Origin: Ceratotherium simum simum
Taxonomy: Eukaryota > Chordata > Mammalia > Perissodactyla > Rhinocerotidae
Assembly (NCBI RefSeq): GCF_000283155.1
Contig: NW_004454177.1
Coordinates: forward strand, 2,659,785 to 2,723,784
Direction of reading: 5' to 3'
DNA: 64,000 nucleotides
Part shown: positions 25,075 to 36,890 of the stretch, piece by piece
Position numbering within the stretch: the first letter of the stretch is position 1
Layout: every line of letters begins with the position of its first letter
Made by a program: the position numbers and the translations under genes
Notes under the pieces: generated by a model
Databases searched by the model: none
Told to the model about the DNA's origin: nothing
Seen by the model: the letters and a program-made list of their open reading frames with translations, nothing else

Positions 25075-25325
25075 CTGTCATTCACTGCGTGCTTACGTGG
25101 TGCCAGATACTGTACCAGCCTCTTCAAACAAATGCGCTCAGGCAGCTCTCACCACAACCCTATGTGGCAAATGCAATTATTAAAATCATTTTACAGATAA
25201 AGCAACAGGGGCTTATGATTTGTTACCTGCCAAAGAAACAGAGAAAGTAAGCAGCAGTGCGAGATTTCAACCCAAGCCACCTGCCTCCAAAGCCAGGAAT
25301 CGCAAAGCCATTACACCATGGGTAA
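25075..25325 (-). mobile_element. MIR SINE (antisense)
   Basis: GTGGTGCCAGATACTGTACC, TCACCACAACCCTATGTGGC, TCATTTTACAGATAAAGCAA and CATTACACCATG follow MIR in reverse, with the tRNA-like end on the right. Confidence 0.8.
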
Positions 25326-26194
25326 TGGATGGTAGCATGGAAGTTGTCAGATATTTTGTACCTGGACTTTACTATATGCAATTGGAAATTAATATAAACA
25401 GTGGGTTAAACACAAGCCTGATAGATGACTATAACATTAATAATACTTAGTTAGAACTGGAATAAGCATTAAAGAAAAATAACAGGTGAATCCCAAGAAG
25501 AATGGGAATTACTAGGTTAATCCCAGAAAGTGTACTGCTACCAGTGCCCATTGATTCAACAGCAAACGTGTTGTGAGGGTTTCACATGAGCCAGGTACTG
25601 TGCGAGGCACCACACATACAAAGACCTAGACTTGAGAGAAAATGTAAACTCGTAAATGCTTGTGAACAATGAACTACACAAGGTATGTACCAAGGGAACT
25701 GAGAGCACACTCAGGTTATTAATATTTATTAGATGTCAAAGTTGGAGAATAGCACAGATAGGGCCTCTGCCAATATCTGGGTCACAGCGGAAGAAACTCT
25801 GTTATGAACACAAACGCTTAAACATGGCGTACGTTTCCGGCTACCAAACACGCAGCCAAGGGCTGCTACGACAGCAGCTTCAGAAATCCAGCAGGTTGCG
25901 AGTTCGCCGACAATCTGAGAGGGTACAAAACAAAGTGGTTCTTTCTCACTTCTGTTCTCCTGGCTGAGAATGGACATTAAGCGTCCCTCTTAGGTTCAGA
26001 AGTCACATGAAGCAAACTAACAGCTTCTAGAAAAGGGAACTCAGGCCCCTTTCAGCTCCAACGTCCTATAAATTGACACTCCCCTGTGAGTTACCTCCAC
26101 AGAGGCCCAAATGCAATGTTAGATTCACATTAGGGTAACATTTTTCAGTATGCAATACTCTTGTATATATTATCTCTCCTCATCTTCAAAAACT

Positions 26195-26450
26195 CTGAGT
26201 TAGTCTCACCTTCGCCTCCCTCAGTGTACCTGGAACACAGCAGGCACTCAGTAAAGATTTCTGGAATGAATAAATATCACTATAAACCACAGAACAAGTA
26301 AAGGAATGTGTTCCATAAATGAATAAGAGAGAGTGACATGAATCAATCAGTAAGTGACTGAGTGAATCCTCATTTCCACTTAACAGATAAGAAAAGCTAA
26401 GACTCAGAGAAGTTAATGACTGGCCAAAGTGAAGAGAATAACTGTGTGGC
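26195..26450. mobile_element. L2 3' end followed by a MIR-like fragment
   Basis: TACCTGGAACACAGCAGGCA CTCAGTAAAG with TTTCTGGAATGAATAAAT is the L2 terminus in sense orientation. From about 26360, CATTTCCACTTAACAGATAA and CTCAGAGAAGTTAATGACTG are MIR-like in reverse. Both are short and diverged. Confidence 0.5.
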
Positions 26451-26772
26451 AAAGGTAAAGAGCAAATTAAAAACAGAAAACATGCTGTAGTTATCGTGTT
26501 GGGACTATAAAGTAAACTGAATTAACTGATGGACAGGAGACGCTCTTTCTGTAATTTTTTTAACAAATTAAGAAATTCATAAAATATTCTTCAGCATTGA
26601 CGGTAATACACAACGCATAGATCAGTTAGTTCAAGCGTTACCTTCAGGGACAGTCATTGACCCTAATAGAGAATTCAGATTCCAGGGGTCAGCTAGTCTT
26701 GTATCAGAAAGTGTCACATTTCAGACCTGGCTGTGCGTTTCAGCTATTCACGTCTCTTTAAGCTAGTCATAT

Positions 26773-26982
26773 GGGCCGGCCCTGTGGCTTAGGGGTTAAG
26801 TGCACGAGCTCCGCTGCTGGCGGCCTGGGTTCGGATCCCGGGTGTGCACCGACGCACTGCTTCTCTGGCCATGCTGAGGCCGTGTCCCACATGCAGCAAC
26901 TAGAGGGATGTGCAGCTATGACATACAACTATCTACTGGGGCTTTGGGGGAAAAAAAATAAAAAATAAAAAAAATAAAATTA
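26773..26982 (+). mobile_element. ERE SINE, well preserved, with Pol III A and B boxes
   Basis: Starts GGGCCGGCCCTGTGGCTTAG. The A-box-like TGGCTTAGGGGTTAAG and the B-box-like GGTTCGGATCC derive from the parent tRNA, and the copy ends in an A-rich tail. A perfect 14-base target duplication TAAGCTAGTCATAT flanks it (26759-26772 and 26983-26996). It is the least decayed ERE in the window. Confidence 0.97.
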
Positions 26983-28989
26983 TAAGCTAGTCATATATTG
27001 ATAAGCACCAGAGGCTTTGCTACTTAGCTTACTGAATATCAGAAATAACTTTTCACTGGTGAAATGAGTGGTTCGTTTAATTAGCATGAATTTAGAAATG
27101 AGCTCTCATTGGTAAAACTGAAGGGATTCCATATATGTGGATTGGCCAAAACATCAGAGAATATCCTCATACTTAGAGGAAGAAGGTAAGACTCGGGCAA
27201 AGGAGGATGTCAGGCGTGATGTCCTGACAGTGCTGCGCCAGCTGCTGGTTTAGGAAAATGTCTCCCTGCCTGTTGCCAGCCATTAGGCACAGGATCCTGC
27301 CTCCTTCATATCTGTATCATGTGAAACTTTCATGGAAGTTGTAGCCGGGCATCCATCCAGGTAGCAAGCTGCACATCCCCTGATGAAGGGACTCTTGCCT
27401 AGAGAGCTTCATCATCCTAATACAATGCCACTCAGTCTTGGACTTCGCTGGCTCCATATAAAACAGGCGGCACCAACAGCCAAAGGGATAAATGGTTTCA
27501 CTTAGGATTCCACGTTCAGCCCAATACAATGTATGCTATAAGCACTCTATACAACCCCATATATATATATATGGAAAATTCAGGTCCTCCAGGCTTTCAG
27601 CCACACCCCAGGACTCTCACACATTACAGTGTTGTGATGTAATCCCAAAACTTCTCCTTCACTGCATGGCTCCAGTAGCAGAAAATAAGGAAAACACAAT
27701 TTCTTTCATGGCTTTTTAGTGTCTACAGATGCCATCTCTTCAACCAAACTATCACTTAAATTTTTCTACATGCCTCCTGTCCACCCCCCAAATTCGTCTC
27801 TCCCTGTTTCCTGAGTCAAGCTCCACTCCATTAGAAGGCCCTCCCTGGTCCTCCACTCACAGAGTCTCATCAATCACTAAAGTCTGGTTGAAGCCCCAGC
27901 TCACCACTTCATACTGCTAGTAAGCGACGAAACTAATGGGTCCTCCAACTCCAAGTCCAGTTGTCATTCCACTGTTGCAAGTTACCCTTCTAGGAGAATG
28001 TTCTTGTCTACATACTTATGTTTCTCTGTTAAAGAGGAAGATCATACGCCGAATCTACCAGCCAGGCAGTGGAAGGAGTGCTGGAGAGCAGCAAGGAAGG
28101 ACTGACTTTAACTGAGTAGAGAGCCTCTCCGAGATTCTCAGCCATACCTCTGCCATCTCACACTCAGAAGTACAACAGCCCTCACTACCAAAAAGCTCTT
28201 CCCTAATTCTCACCTGTAAACAACCCCATCTCTTTGGGTCTTACGCTTAATAGAAGTTGAGTAAGTATGGAAGGGTCTATCCTATGCCTGAATGCTCTTG
28301 TAAATTACTCATCCACCATTCTTCCGTTCTCCAGGCTGAACAATTCCAACACAATATTTTTATCCAATCCTAATTTTTATTTCTATTTGATTAACATAGA
28401 CCCTAAGCTCCATAGGACAGAGACCAAGATCAGGCTGTGCACAGCTATCCACTTTCCTCCACACTGAAGAGCCCAGAAAAGGCCTCTGCCAGCATTCAAT
28501 AATGCCAAGCGGGCTGACGGCCTCATGGTCTCCACCTGGCACCCCCACTGGTACATTCTGGTTCGGGCTGGCTTTTCTTCATGGCAGCACTAGGCTGTGA
28601 CTCGCTGCCCTCTGTGACCTTCAGGTGAATTTGGCCAAATACCCTGTACTCCCTCATTTTGTGCTTCTATAGTAGGTTTTTCACCCAGGTCCATGCTTCT
28701 GCACTAATCAGTCCTCTGTGACCTCAATACGACACTAGTCCCTAAACAACGAAATAAAGGAGGGAGGAGTTACTCAACTGCCAACAGTTGCTAGTTAGAC
28801 CACTGTCTTACCTATACAGATGTTCCTTCTCACAGACAGTCCTTCGAAGTGAAAAGTTTTAAATTCTCTCCCCTGTACTTCAAAACCATATAATAATTAG
28901 GAGCAGGTGGAAGGGAGGGAAGAGGAAAGGATGGGGAGAGAAAGAGGTGGGAGAGGGGGAGGAGGCGAAGAGGGTTAAAATGCACAGAC

Positions 28990-29310
28990 AACATCTCTGT
29001 ATCTGGCACTGTTCTACGTACTTTGCACCAGTGCTTCTCAAACTGTCATATGCCTACAAATCACCCAGCAGGACATGTCAAAATGGAGATTCTGATTCAG
29101 GAGATTCTGCATTTCTAACTAGCTCCCAGAAAATACCCATAGCTGCTGATCCACACACAGACCACACCCAGAGGGCACGGTTCTAGAAGTACCATCTCAT
29201 TGAGAGATAAGAAGACCAAGAGAAGGTTAACGACTTGGCTCAAGGTCAGATTGCTAATGAATGGCAGAGCCAGGATTCAAACCCAGGCATTCTGATTTCA
29301 GAGCCAGGCT
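28990..29310 (-). mobile_element. MIR SINE (antisense) split by a MER5A-like element
   Basis: The MIR parts are about 28990-29026 (TCTGGCACTGTTCTACGTAC) and 29190-29310 (AACGACTTGGCTCAAGGTCA, AGCCAGGATTCAAACCCAGG). Between them lies a 160-base insertion, listed separately. Confidence 0.75.
29027..29190. mobile_element. MER5A/MER20-like hAT-Charlie element inside a MIR
   Basis: Begins CAGTGCTTCTCAAACTGTCA and contains AATCACCCAGCAGGACATGT and GATTCTGATTCAGGAGATTC, characteristic of the MER5/MER20 group. It interrupts the MIR core and is therefore younger than it. Confidence 0.65.
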
Positions 29311-30204
29311 CAGCTAGACACCAGCTGCCACGCGCTACCAAGTTCTGCGCTGTCAGCAAGTATGGGTCCTGCTACCCAGTCAATCCTGAGAAGCACCAAG
29401 CATAATGTCACCCAACTCTGGTTACAAGGGCAGCGAGTCCTACCATTCCTGATACCGTCCCTGTCTGATTCTGATCTTCTGGTGGACACTATCACTGGAT
29501 AGCTCTTTGGTCAACTATTTTGTTTGTACCCGATTACATCATAAAATATGTCAGGAGAAGGCAGAAAGAGAGGTGGGAAAGGTCAAAATTAATAACACCT
29601 ATTCTTTGCTTTCATCTACCAGACTTATCACAGAAAAAGATGGGTCCTGCAGGAGCTGTTCTTCATGAAATCACACTGGGTACAAGTTCATCAGGACATT
29701 ATTCATTTTTGTTTTCTGTTTAAAAGCAAATCTTTTAGAATTCCAGCTTCCAGATCCATCCCTATTTTATATACTGAAGATGCTTGACTTGGCCATTCTC
29801 CAACACTCACACAGTTCCTTATTTGTATAGCTTCTTTCCCTTTTCGACTGCTGATGGGGACTTACGAACCATGCTGCCAGTCTTCTTTTGAGAAAATTTG
29901 GATTGTTTCTACTATGGCACCACCAACTTCTGCCTCTGAGTCATAATTTATTTTTGCATTAACTTTTCACATCAGAACATCTCAGCTTCATCTGCCAATT
30001 CTTTAATGTAGCTTGTATACAAACGGGGGAAATCTCTACCATTCATTTATTATCTCCAAGCATTAAGTTTCCTTTCCATTTAATCTTATCATATATTTCA
30101 TTCCAGAATAGTTCATCACTTCAAATGTTCAATGGGTTCTTAGTAAGATACACCCAAATATTTGGACAGAGTGAGAACTAGTCTTGGGTAGACTGACAAT
30201 ACTG

Positions 30205-30287
30205 AGGGTGACCCACCACCCTGGACTGAGGAAGGTCCCAGGATATGGGACTTTCAGTGCTAAAATCCAGACAAGTTGGTCACCCTA
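30205..30287. mobile_element. short palindromic DNA-transposon relic
   Basis: About 80 bases bounded by AGGGTGACC and GGTCACCCT, with a partly self-complementary interior (GTCCCAGGATATGGGACTTT). It resembles a common non-autonomous mammalian DNA transposon whose family name I cannot give. Confidence 0.55.
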
Positions 30288-32108
30288 GCAACACCACATC
30301 CTCACATACCAAGTACGTGATCAGGTCTTAATTCTCATAAGCCCCAGCTGTCCCACAGACACGATGAGTGACCTCATGCAAGTCACTTAATGTCTCTAGG
30401 CTTCTGTTTGTCCAGCAAAAAACCATAAAACAATAGTTAAGGTCTTTTACCTATCTTGCAAAAAATTTTATCTCGGCAAAGAATTTTTTTAATGCATAAA
30501 AACCCTGAGGATTCCTCAACACAGTAGGGCACAGAGCAGTCTCCTGTGCTCAAACAGGATGCCTATGCGCAGTGACCATGCCGAATACATGCACAGGTGC
30601 CTACGGACCCTCACAGGGCCAACAGGCACCAATATGCTGCCATCTGTGCTTGCAAACTCTGATCACGTTTATAAATGGGCCAAAGGCATTGCCCCAAACA
30701 AGTCTAGCCCTGCTCCAGAGCACCACACCCAGACTGCTGTCAGCTGCAGCCGTTTCCCACCAGCCACTGCTCAGCACCCACCCTGGGCAAAGCCAGACAG
30801 CATGATAGCCCTCCCTGTCTGCGGCTGCCCCTATTCTACCCACTAGAAAACAGCCCCTGGGGCCCTCTCCAGTCACCTACCTCAGAGCACATCCAGTCCT
30901 GATCGTGGACACACAGAGAGGGACCTCACGGAGACCAAATCTACACTCAAGAATTACAAGTGTGTCCTTAAGGCTGAGGTGACAGTGCTAGCCAATTCTT
31001 CAGGAGGTTTCTTCTGGCCAGAGCACAGTGACCGAAGGTCTACAAGGTTTGTGTGGTTTTCGGCCCACATCCTCACTCTGTCACCACATCAGACCCTGAC
31101 CCGAGGCAGGGACTGTTCGTTCCTCTTCCCCACAAGGGGCAGTCGGAAGCAGGGACTGCAGACTGGGGACCCAAAGCCAGCTCTGGCCCTCACATATGTT
31201 TTACTTGGCCCACAGGGTGTTTGTAAAAACTACACATTAGATGCCAACTTATAAGACTCAGCAGTTTTCACAAAAAATCCAGACCTCTGAGCTTCTCTCA
31301 AAAAATCAGATCTGGCAACACAGAGCCCTGTATGGCGACCAGAGCTGAGAGCTGCTAACAACAGCGCCCTCAGAAGCATTTATTCTCAGTTTGTCAAAGT
31401 CTCTTCCACTTCCTAGGGTCTCTCAAACACAGACCAAGTATCAGTCACCACATTCAAATTAAGATTCAGGTGACTGTTTCTTGAACCTGTACCTCTATCA
31501 AAAGTGGGAAAATGACATATTGTCCCAGAGAGCCACACACTTTGAGGAGGCGGCGTGGTAAATGTGGAGGCAGCTTCACTCTGCCCATTACCCACCTGGT
31601 CTGTCACAGGCCTTTGAGCTTGTGACCTTTGGTCTCATGTCTTCAAAGCACCTAAACTATTAACCATTGTAGAAAGCCAGCTATGGAAATTAAGAATATG
31701 AGCAAATCAGAATATGAGTTGTCAACTCACCCAACTGTAACGGGTCAGGAGAAATCAGCACATGGGAAAGACCAACGAGATTCCATCGGGCAGAGGGAGT
31801 TCAGATGGGCAGCCCTGCCCAGGAATGCACTTCTGGTATTTTCTTGAGCAGATACAAGGATCCAGATCATACCCTACCCCTTCACAAAAGTAATCACACA
31901 TCATATGGATCCCTTTGCAACACTGACCGCACCCCCATGCTCAGCAAACAAGGGGGATATATTATTTTCCAGATTCTCTTCCCTTTCCCATAATTCATTC
32001 CATCCATTCTCCAATTTCCCACTATTTTTCTGGCACTATAACCCCGACAGATCAGAAAAGGTCACGTGGGCGGCACAGAGCAGTGCCCAGAGCAAGATGA
32101 ATACTTAC

Positions 32109-32225
32109 ATCACTGCTCTTGGGCCTCGCCAACGCCAGGCTGTCTCGGGCTAAGGCCACAATCACGTTGCTTTTCTCTCCGGCCCAGTGCACCACCATCT
32201 GATTGTGGGAATCATTCAGACTAAC
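32109..32225 (-). CDS. SORL1: SORL1 exon 2
   Basis: 39 codons (residues 93-131), phase 0 at both ends. The acceptor TTTCAG precedes GTTAGTCTG; the donor is GAT|GTAAGT. The translation begins [17 protein letters not shown] and ends LARPKSSD, identical to human SORL1 as far as I remember it. NDS at residue 96 is an N-glycosylation sequon. This segment starts the mature VPS10P domain, including the first propeller strands after the furin site. It was found by translating the minus strand, since the exon is too short to stand out as an open frame. Confidence 0.96.
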
Positions 32226-35200
32226 CTGAAAGAGATCAAAACACAGGAATTAGGACCCATGAGGAGTGACGGCCACAAACATTCTAAAGCAAGACTCTCT
32301 CTCCTCCTTTCTCACTCAGAAATGACTAAGATTCTTAAATCTGGAGCATTAGGCCAGGGTGCCCTATTTTTCCCTCTATGCGGATTCTACCAGACTCAAC
32401 TTCTCCTAGAAGCGACACTAGTCCTCTGCTATTTGGGATATAACTGGATTGAAAAAATCTTCTCAGGCTCTCACTGGCATAACTAATTACTTTGCTTATT
32501 TTTGTCCTTTGTGAAATCAATCTCTGGTTAATCTCATTTTTACTCCATACATGGGACATGTATGCACAAAGTTTGAAACCAAAACCCTGAAACATCTCAT
32601 TCAAAAAAAGTGCACAGGCCAGAAAGACCCCACGCTTTCAAACCTCTGTTCAAACCGGTGCTCTCTCTGGCCTGCAGAGAGAGCCTGACATCTGGCCTGA
32701 CATCACTCATCCTTAGCTCGTAACAAGCAAGAACAAGAGAAAAACATCACGGCGCAGTGTTATCTAGTTAGTTTTGAAGTGCCCCGAACCTTTGGATTAT
32801 CACTAACAGTAGCTGCCAGACTTCTGGATTTTATAAACCAGTAAAATGGAAATAAATTGGGAAGGCCAACAGAGGATTGGTTGGCCACTTCTATTCTGCC
32901 AGGTAAGGACATAAACAAAAACAGCCACTGGGTGAGAGCTTGACTTGCCGTTCTCTGAATGTTTCCTCTGCTTCCTGAGGACACAGCAGCCTCTTGTCCA
33001 GGCTGCCTGGCAGTGGGCTGCGGCCCTGGGACCGAGTTCCAGCCAATGGAATGAGAGAGAAGGCAGTCAGTGCCCCACATAGCCTGTTTTCTTTCCTATC
33101 CGCAGGCTGCATTCAGGTCTCTGGGGTCCCAGAGGAGAGCAGAACGACAGACGGAAGCAGCCCACATCCCAGAGGAGAAGGCCCTCCACTAATCAGTACC
33201 GCTCATTTTGAACTTCTCATAATTAGGAGATAAATTTACACCACTGAGCTTCCGGGATTCATCTTTTATGTAGCTAGCCCTCCTAAACAATACAACCGCC
33301 ATCTATAATCAGTGTCATTTTTTTAAAAAAGGACATTTTAATACCAAAAACTGAGGGAGGATATAATCTCAGAATGAAGGCCAGTTATTTTAGATAGTTT
33401 TTGCTTTATGAAAAACTGACTACATTACTTTTATTTTTCCCATTTCACCTGTCACTGATGGACAGGCTGGCATTTTAGGACACCGGAGCCATACGCTGCA
33501 CCCCCTGTGTGAAGGGCAAACTGATGTCCCTACCAACATAAATTCTGAGAGCTGGTGTTAACATTCGCCATCAGGACAAAGACCCCCAAAATCACAAGCA
33601 TGCACCCTGCCTCTTGCTGAGCAATGTCTGGGAGAAGCCGAGTCCATCAGCTGTCTAGGGCACATGCAGAAGGAAATCAAGCTTCTGGGCTCTGAGCAGC
33701 CTCTCTGCACAGTCCAGCTGGCACAGTCCTCCCACCCTGACCTCTTGAACTGATACAAAGTACAGTACAAGCCTGAGCTGATCTGCTCTCCGAGCTGTCC
33801 TCCCATCAAGGCTCTGCAGCAGAAAACGCTCCCCTCCCCACAGCTCCTTTCTCCTTTCCCTTCCTCACCCCACCGTGCCCTAGCTTGCCCCACCCACTCC
33901 TTGAGGTGCTCTCAGATGTCACAAGGGAGAAGGGAAACACCTGTGCCACAAACTTGGCAGACAGAATGACAAAGGAGCTAATCCTTAACTACTTTACTTT
34001 GGGTCTTAAGAACCTGCATCTAATTTGATCCAGGATCCAAACTCTTCGGGAAAATATCTGAAATGAGACCTCCTTAAGGAAAAAGACCCTAGATATTTTT
34101 TAGGAAAATGTCATTCCAAAATGTTCCTTCTCACTCCCAGAGAGATAAGTCCAGGCAAACATCGACAGAGAAGTGCAAATACAAAATAGAAATAAATAAA
34201 TAATTTAACCCAGAATGCTACAGGGAGGAAGTGGCTAAGGGGCTCTCCACCAGCCGCTGACACCTTACCCCAGCCTTCCCTCTTCCCCCACTCCTTCCAG
34301 CCCATGCCTCTGTGGGAAGAATCTGGAAGCATCTATGGATCAGAAGCCCACCAGCCCAAGTGCCCCGGGAATTCAAGTTAAAAGCCTTCTCCCCTCCAAA
34401 ACTCTTAGACCCAGAAAGGAATAAATAAAGAACTGTTGCAAACATCAATACAATAAAGGATTTGGAACCTAGAAGAATCTCTCAAGTTCATCCAGGGTCT
34501 GGGATGAAAAAACCCACCAATATTCAATGTGGGCAACCTCAGAACAGCCCCTCTGGCAGGTAACAATCAAATAACACTCTGAACAGGTCACAAAGCCTTC
34601 AGCGATCAGAGTGGGAAAGAGGTCTGAACACAACTTGCTTTAGTCTCTCTACTCAGAGGACATGAGATTTATGAGGCCCCTCAACCAATCCTGAGAGTGA
34701 AGGGGTGAGGGCAGCACGAAGGACAAGCCTCAGAACATCCAAGGGCTTTTTCACAAAGAAAGCCTAGAAGGCAAGCTTGGTGAAACACCTTTTAAAAAAG
34801 AGAGAGACTTTTCTTACTTTATTAGATGTCCCTTTTATTCCTAACAGCAGCAGACTGTAAAAGGGCAGCCCAGTGGGGAGAAAAAAAAAATCCCTGGCGA
34901 GCAATGGTTTGTCCAAGGGCCACTAGGCAACTCACACAAACAGTTCAGCTCCCTCGTTGGCCAGATGTCGGCATGGGCACATCCTGGTCATGGGAGTAAC
35001 TCCCTGGGGAGCGCCAGCAGCGGCTGAGTCACGGCTGATCCCCCAGGGAGCCTAGGTGCCCATCCCCCCAAAGCACCAGCCCAGAGTCAGCCACAAGAAT
35101 CCACGCACCAAGAGGACGGACGGTGGAGCCAGCAGGCAGGCAGGCAATTTCATTAACACAAAGACATCATTCTGCTTTCTGTCCTCACCTTCCTCCTCTC

Positions 35201-35894
35201 CATCTCCCCTCTGTCTTCATTCCCCGCCCCACCCCACCCTCTCATGGGGAAAGAGGAAGAAGTCCAAGCCGGCTCTCCATGGAAAGTGACCAGGAAACCA
35301 GAGGCCCAGGGCAGCCCCAGCAATCAAGAACACTCGAGGGTCCCCAAGCTAGGTTCCTGCACTTAATGAGTGGTGTCTGCTTTGTTTGGTTCCTTTTCCA
35401 CCCCCTGTCCTTTCCCCCTGAGCCTTCCCCATCACCAGCCCTCTGGGGCAGCTGCAGGCTACCAGATGAGTCTTATCAGCCTTGCTCACTCGGGTCCCAC
35501 AAACAGCTGTGGAGAGGGGCGGGCACACACAGACCCAGAAGACGCTGGGCAGGGAGGGCAGCTTTTCCAGGAACGTAACCTTGATGTGCAATCAGTTATA
35601 ACCGCAACCCCAGGGTGTGAACAACCTTCCCTCTCCCATCTCTAGCTCACAGGACGTAGTGGAGCTTGATAAATGAGGCACAATTAATCAGAGCTATAAA
35701 AGCAGCAGGGAGGGGCCCAATGCCTCCCCTCAGAAGGCAAAGAGAGAAAAATCGCATGCCACGGACTCTGCATACAGAAACCACATCATAAACAACAAAC
35801 AGCATCCGGGGGGGGGGGGGCTCTGCTAGCCTCACAGGAAGGTTGTTAAGAGTCAAGATAACCCCCAGAGGTCACCGGGTTCGGGGGCCCCAAA

Positions 35895-36040
35895 TCCGGC
35901 TAACGGTCAGAATCACCAGAGAGGCCCCACCCCAGAACCACTGATTCAGAATCCCTCTGACTGGGGGGGGAATCAGTACTTTTAAAAGATTATACCACCA
36001 GGTTCTCTAATGCAGCTTATTTGGGGAACGATGAATCTAG
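35895..36040. mobile_element. MER5-like hAT fragment
   Basis: AGGCCCCACCCCAGAACCAC, TGATTCAGAATCCCTCTGAC and AGGTTCTCTAATGCAGC resemble the MER5/MER20 interior. The ends are not clear. Confidence 0.5.
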
Positions 36041-36179
36041 TCCATTCCCCTTCCTCCTGGCAGAATCTGGGATGTAAAGGATAGTGGCTAGAAGACTCCC
36101 TCTTTTTGTGGGGGGTTTATCTTTGGGTATTCTGGGTACCTGTTGAAACTCTATGATCTACTGACACATGCCTGATATA

Positions 36180-36315
36180 TGCCAGTAGCTATCTATCTAT
36201 CCATCTATATATACACTATATATACTGATATGTGCCTATATAGATATATATATATACACACACTATATATACTGATATATACCAGTGTATATCTACTGAT
36301 ATGTATATGATACAT
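36180..36315. repeat. AT-rich tandem/simple repeat (TATC, TATA units)
   Basis: CTATCTATCCATCTATATAT leads into two related copies of ACACTATATATACTGATAT (about 36213 and 36261), separated by a TATATA run. A low-complexity, probably variable locus. Confidence 0.8.
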
Positions 36316-36317
36316 AG

Positions 36318-36640
36318 GAGAAACCTCAAAAACATTATGCTATGTAAAAGAAGCCAGACACAAAGGTTACATATTGCATGATTCCATTTATATGAAATAT
36401 CCAGAACAGGTAAATCCATAGAAACAGAGAGCAGATTGGTGGTTGCCAGGAGCTGGGGGGAGGGTGGAGTAGGGAGTTCATGGGTAAAAGGTTTTATTTT
36501 GGAGTGTGAAAATGGTTTGGAACTAGATAGAGGTAGTGGTTGTAAAACATTGTGAATTACTAAATGCCACTGAATTGTTCACTTTAAAACGGTTAATTTT
36601 ATGTTATGTGAATTTCATCTCAAATAAAAACAAAGCCTGC
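36318..36640 (+). mobile_element. old LINE-1 3' end
   Basis: ATTATGCTATGTAAAAGAAG, ATTGCATGATTCCATTTATA, GATTGGTGGTTGCCAGGAGC and AATTGTTCACTTTAAAACGG, ending in CTCAAATAAAAAC, is the classic L1M-type 3'UTR. Confidence 0.8.
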
Positions 36641-36857
36641 ATGACCTGTAAGGAACATTATACTTCTCAAGTGCTGATCCAAGAGCTCCCACTCTTCAGT
36701 GCTTCTTTCATCTCATCTGGATCCTTCACGCTACCAAAATATGCAGCTAGAATGAGTCATAGAGGAGGCCGGCTGAAGAGTGGGTCTCTGGCCAAAGCAA
36801 TCCTTCAAGTGCTGTCAGAGGCATCTGCAGAGCCACAGCATCCCCACAGGCCTCCCG

Positions 36858-36890
36858 GTCCCTGGTCCCTGGTCCCTGGTCCCTGGCTAG
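36858..36890 (+). repeat. short 7-base minisatellite (TCCCTGG)n
   Basis: Four TCCCTGG units in a row within GGTCCCTGGTCCCTGGTCCC, then a final unit running into CTAG. Perfect units suggest recent expansion. Confidence 0.85.

Larger units (their letters stand above)
24323..32108 (-). other. SORL1: SORL1 intron 2
   Basis: 7,786 bases between donor GTAAGT (32108-32103) and the acceptor of exon 3. It contains one young ERE, MIR and L2 fragments and two small DNA-transposon remnants. The stretches 24330-25070, 27000-28980 and 30300-32100 contain nothing I can name beyond a short TA run near 27560. No exon-like frame was found. Confidence 0.9.
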
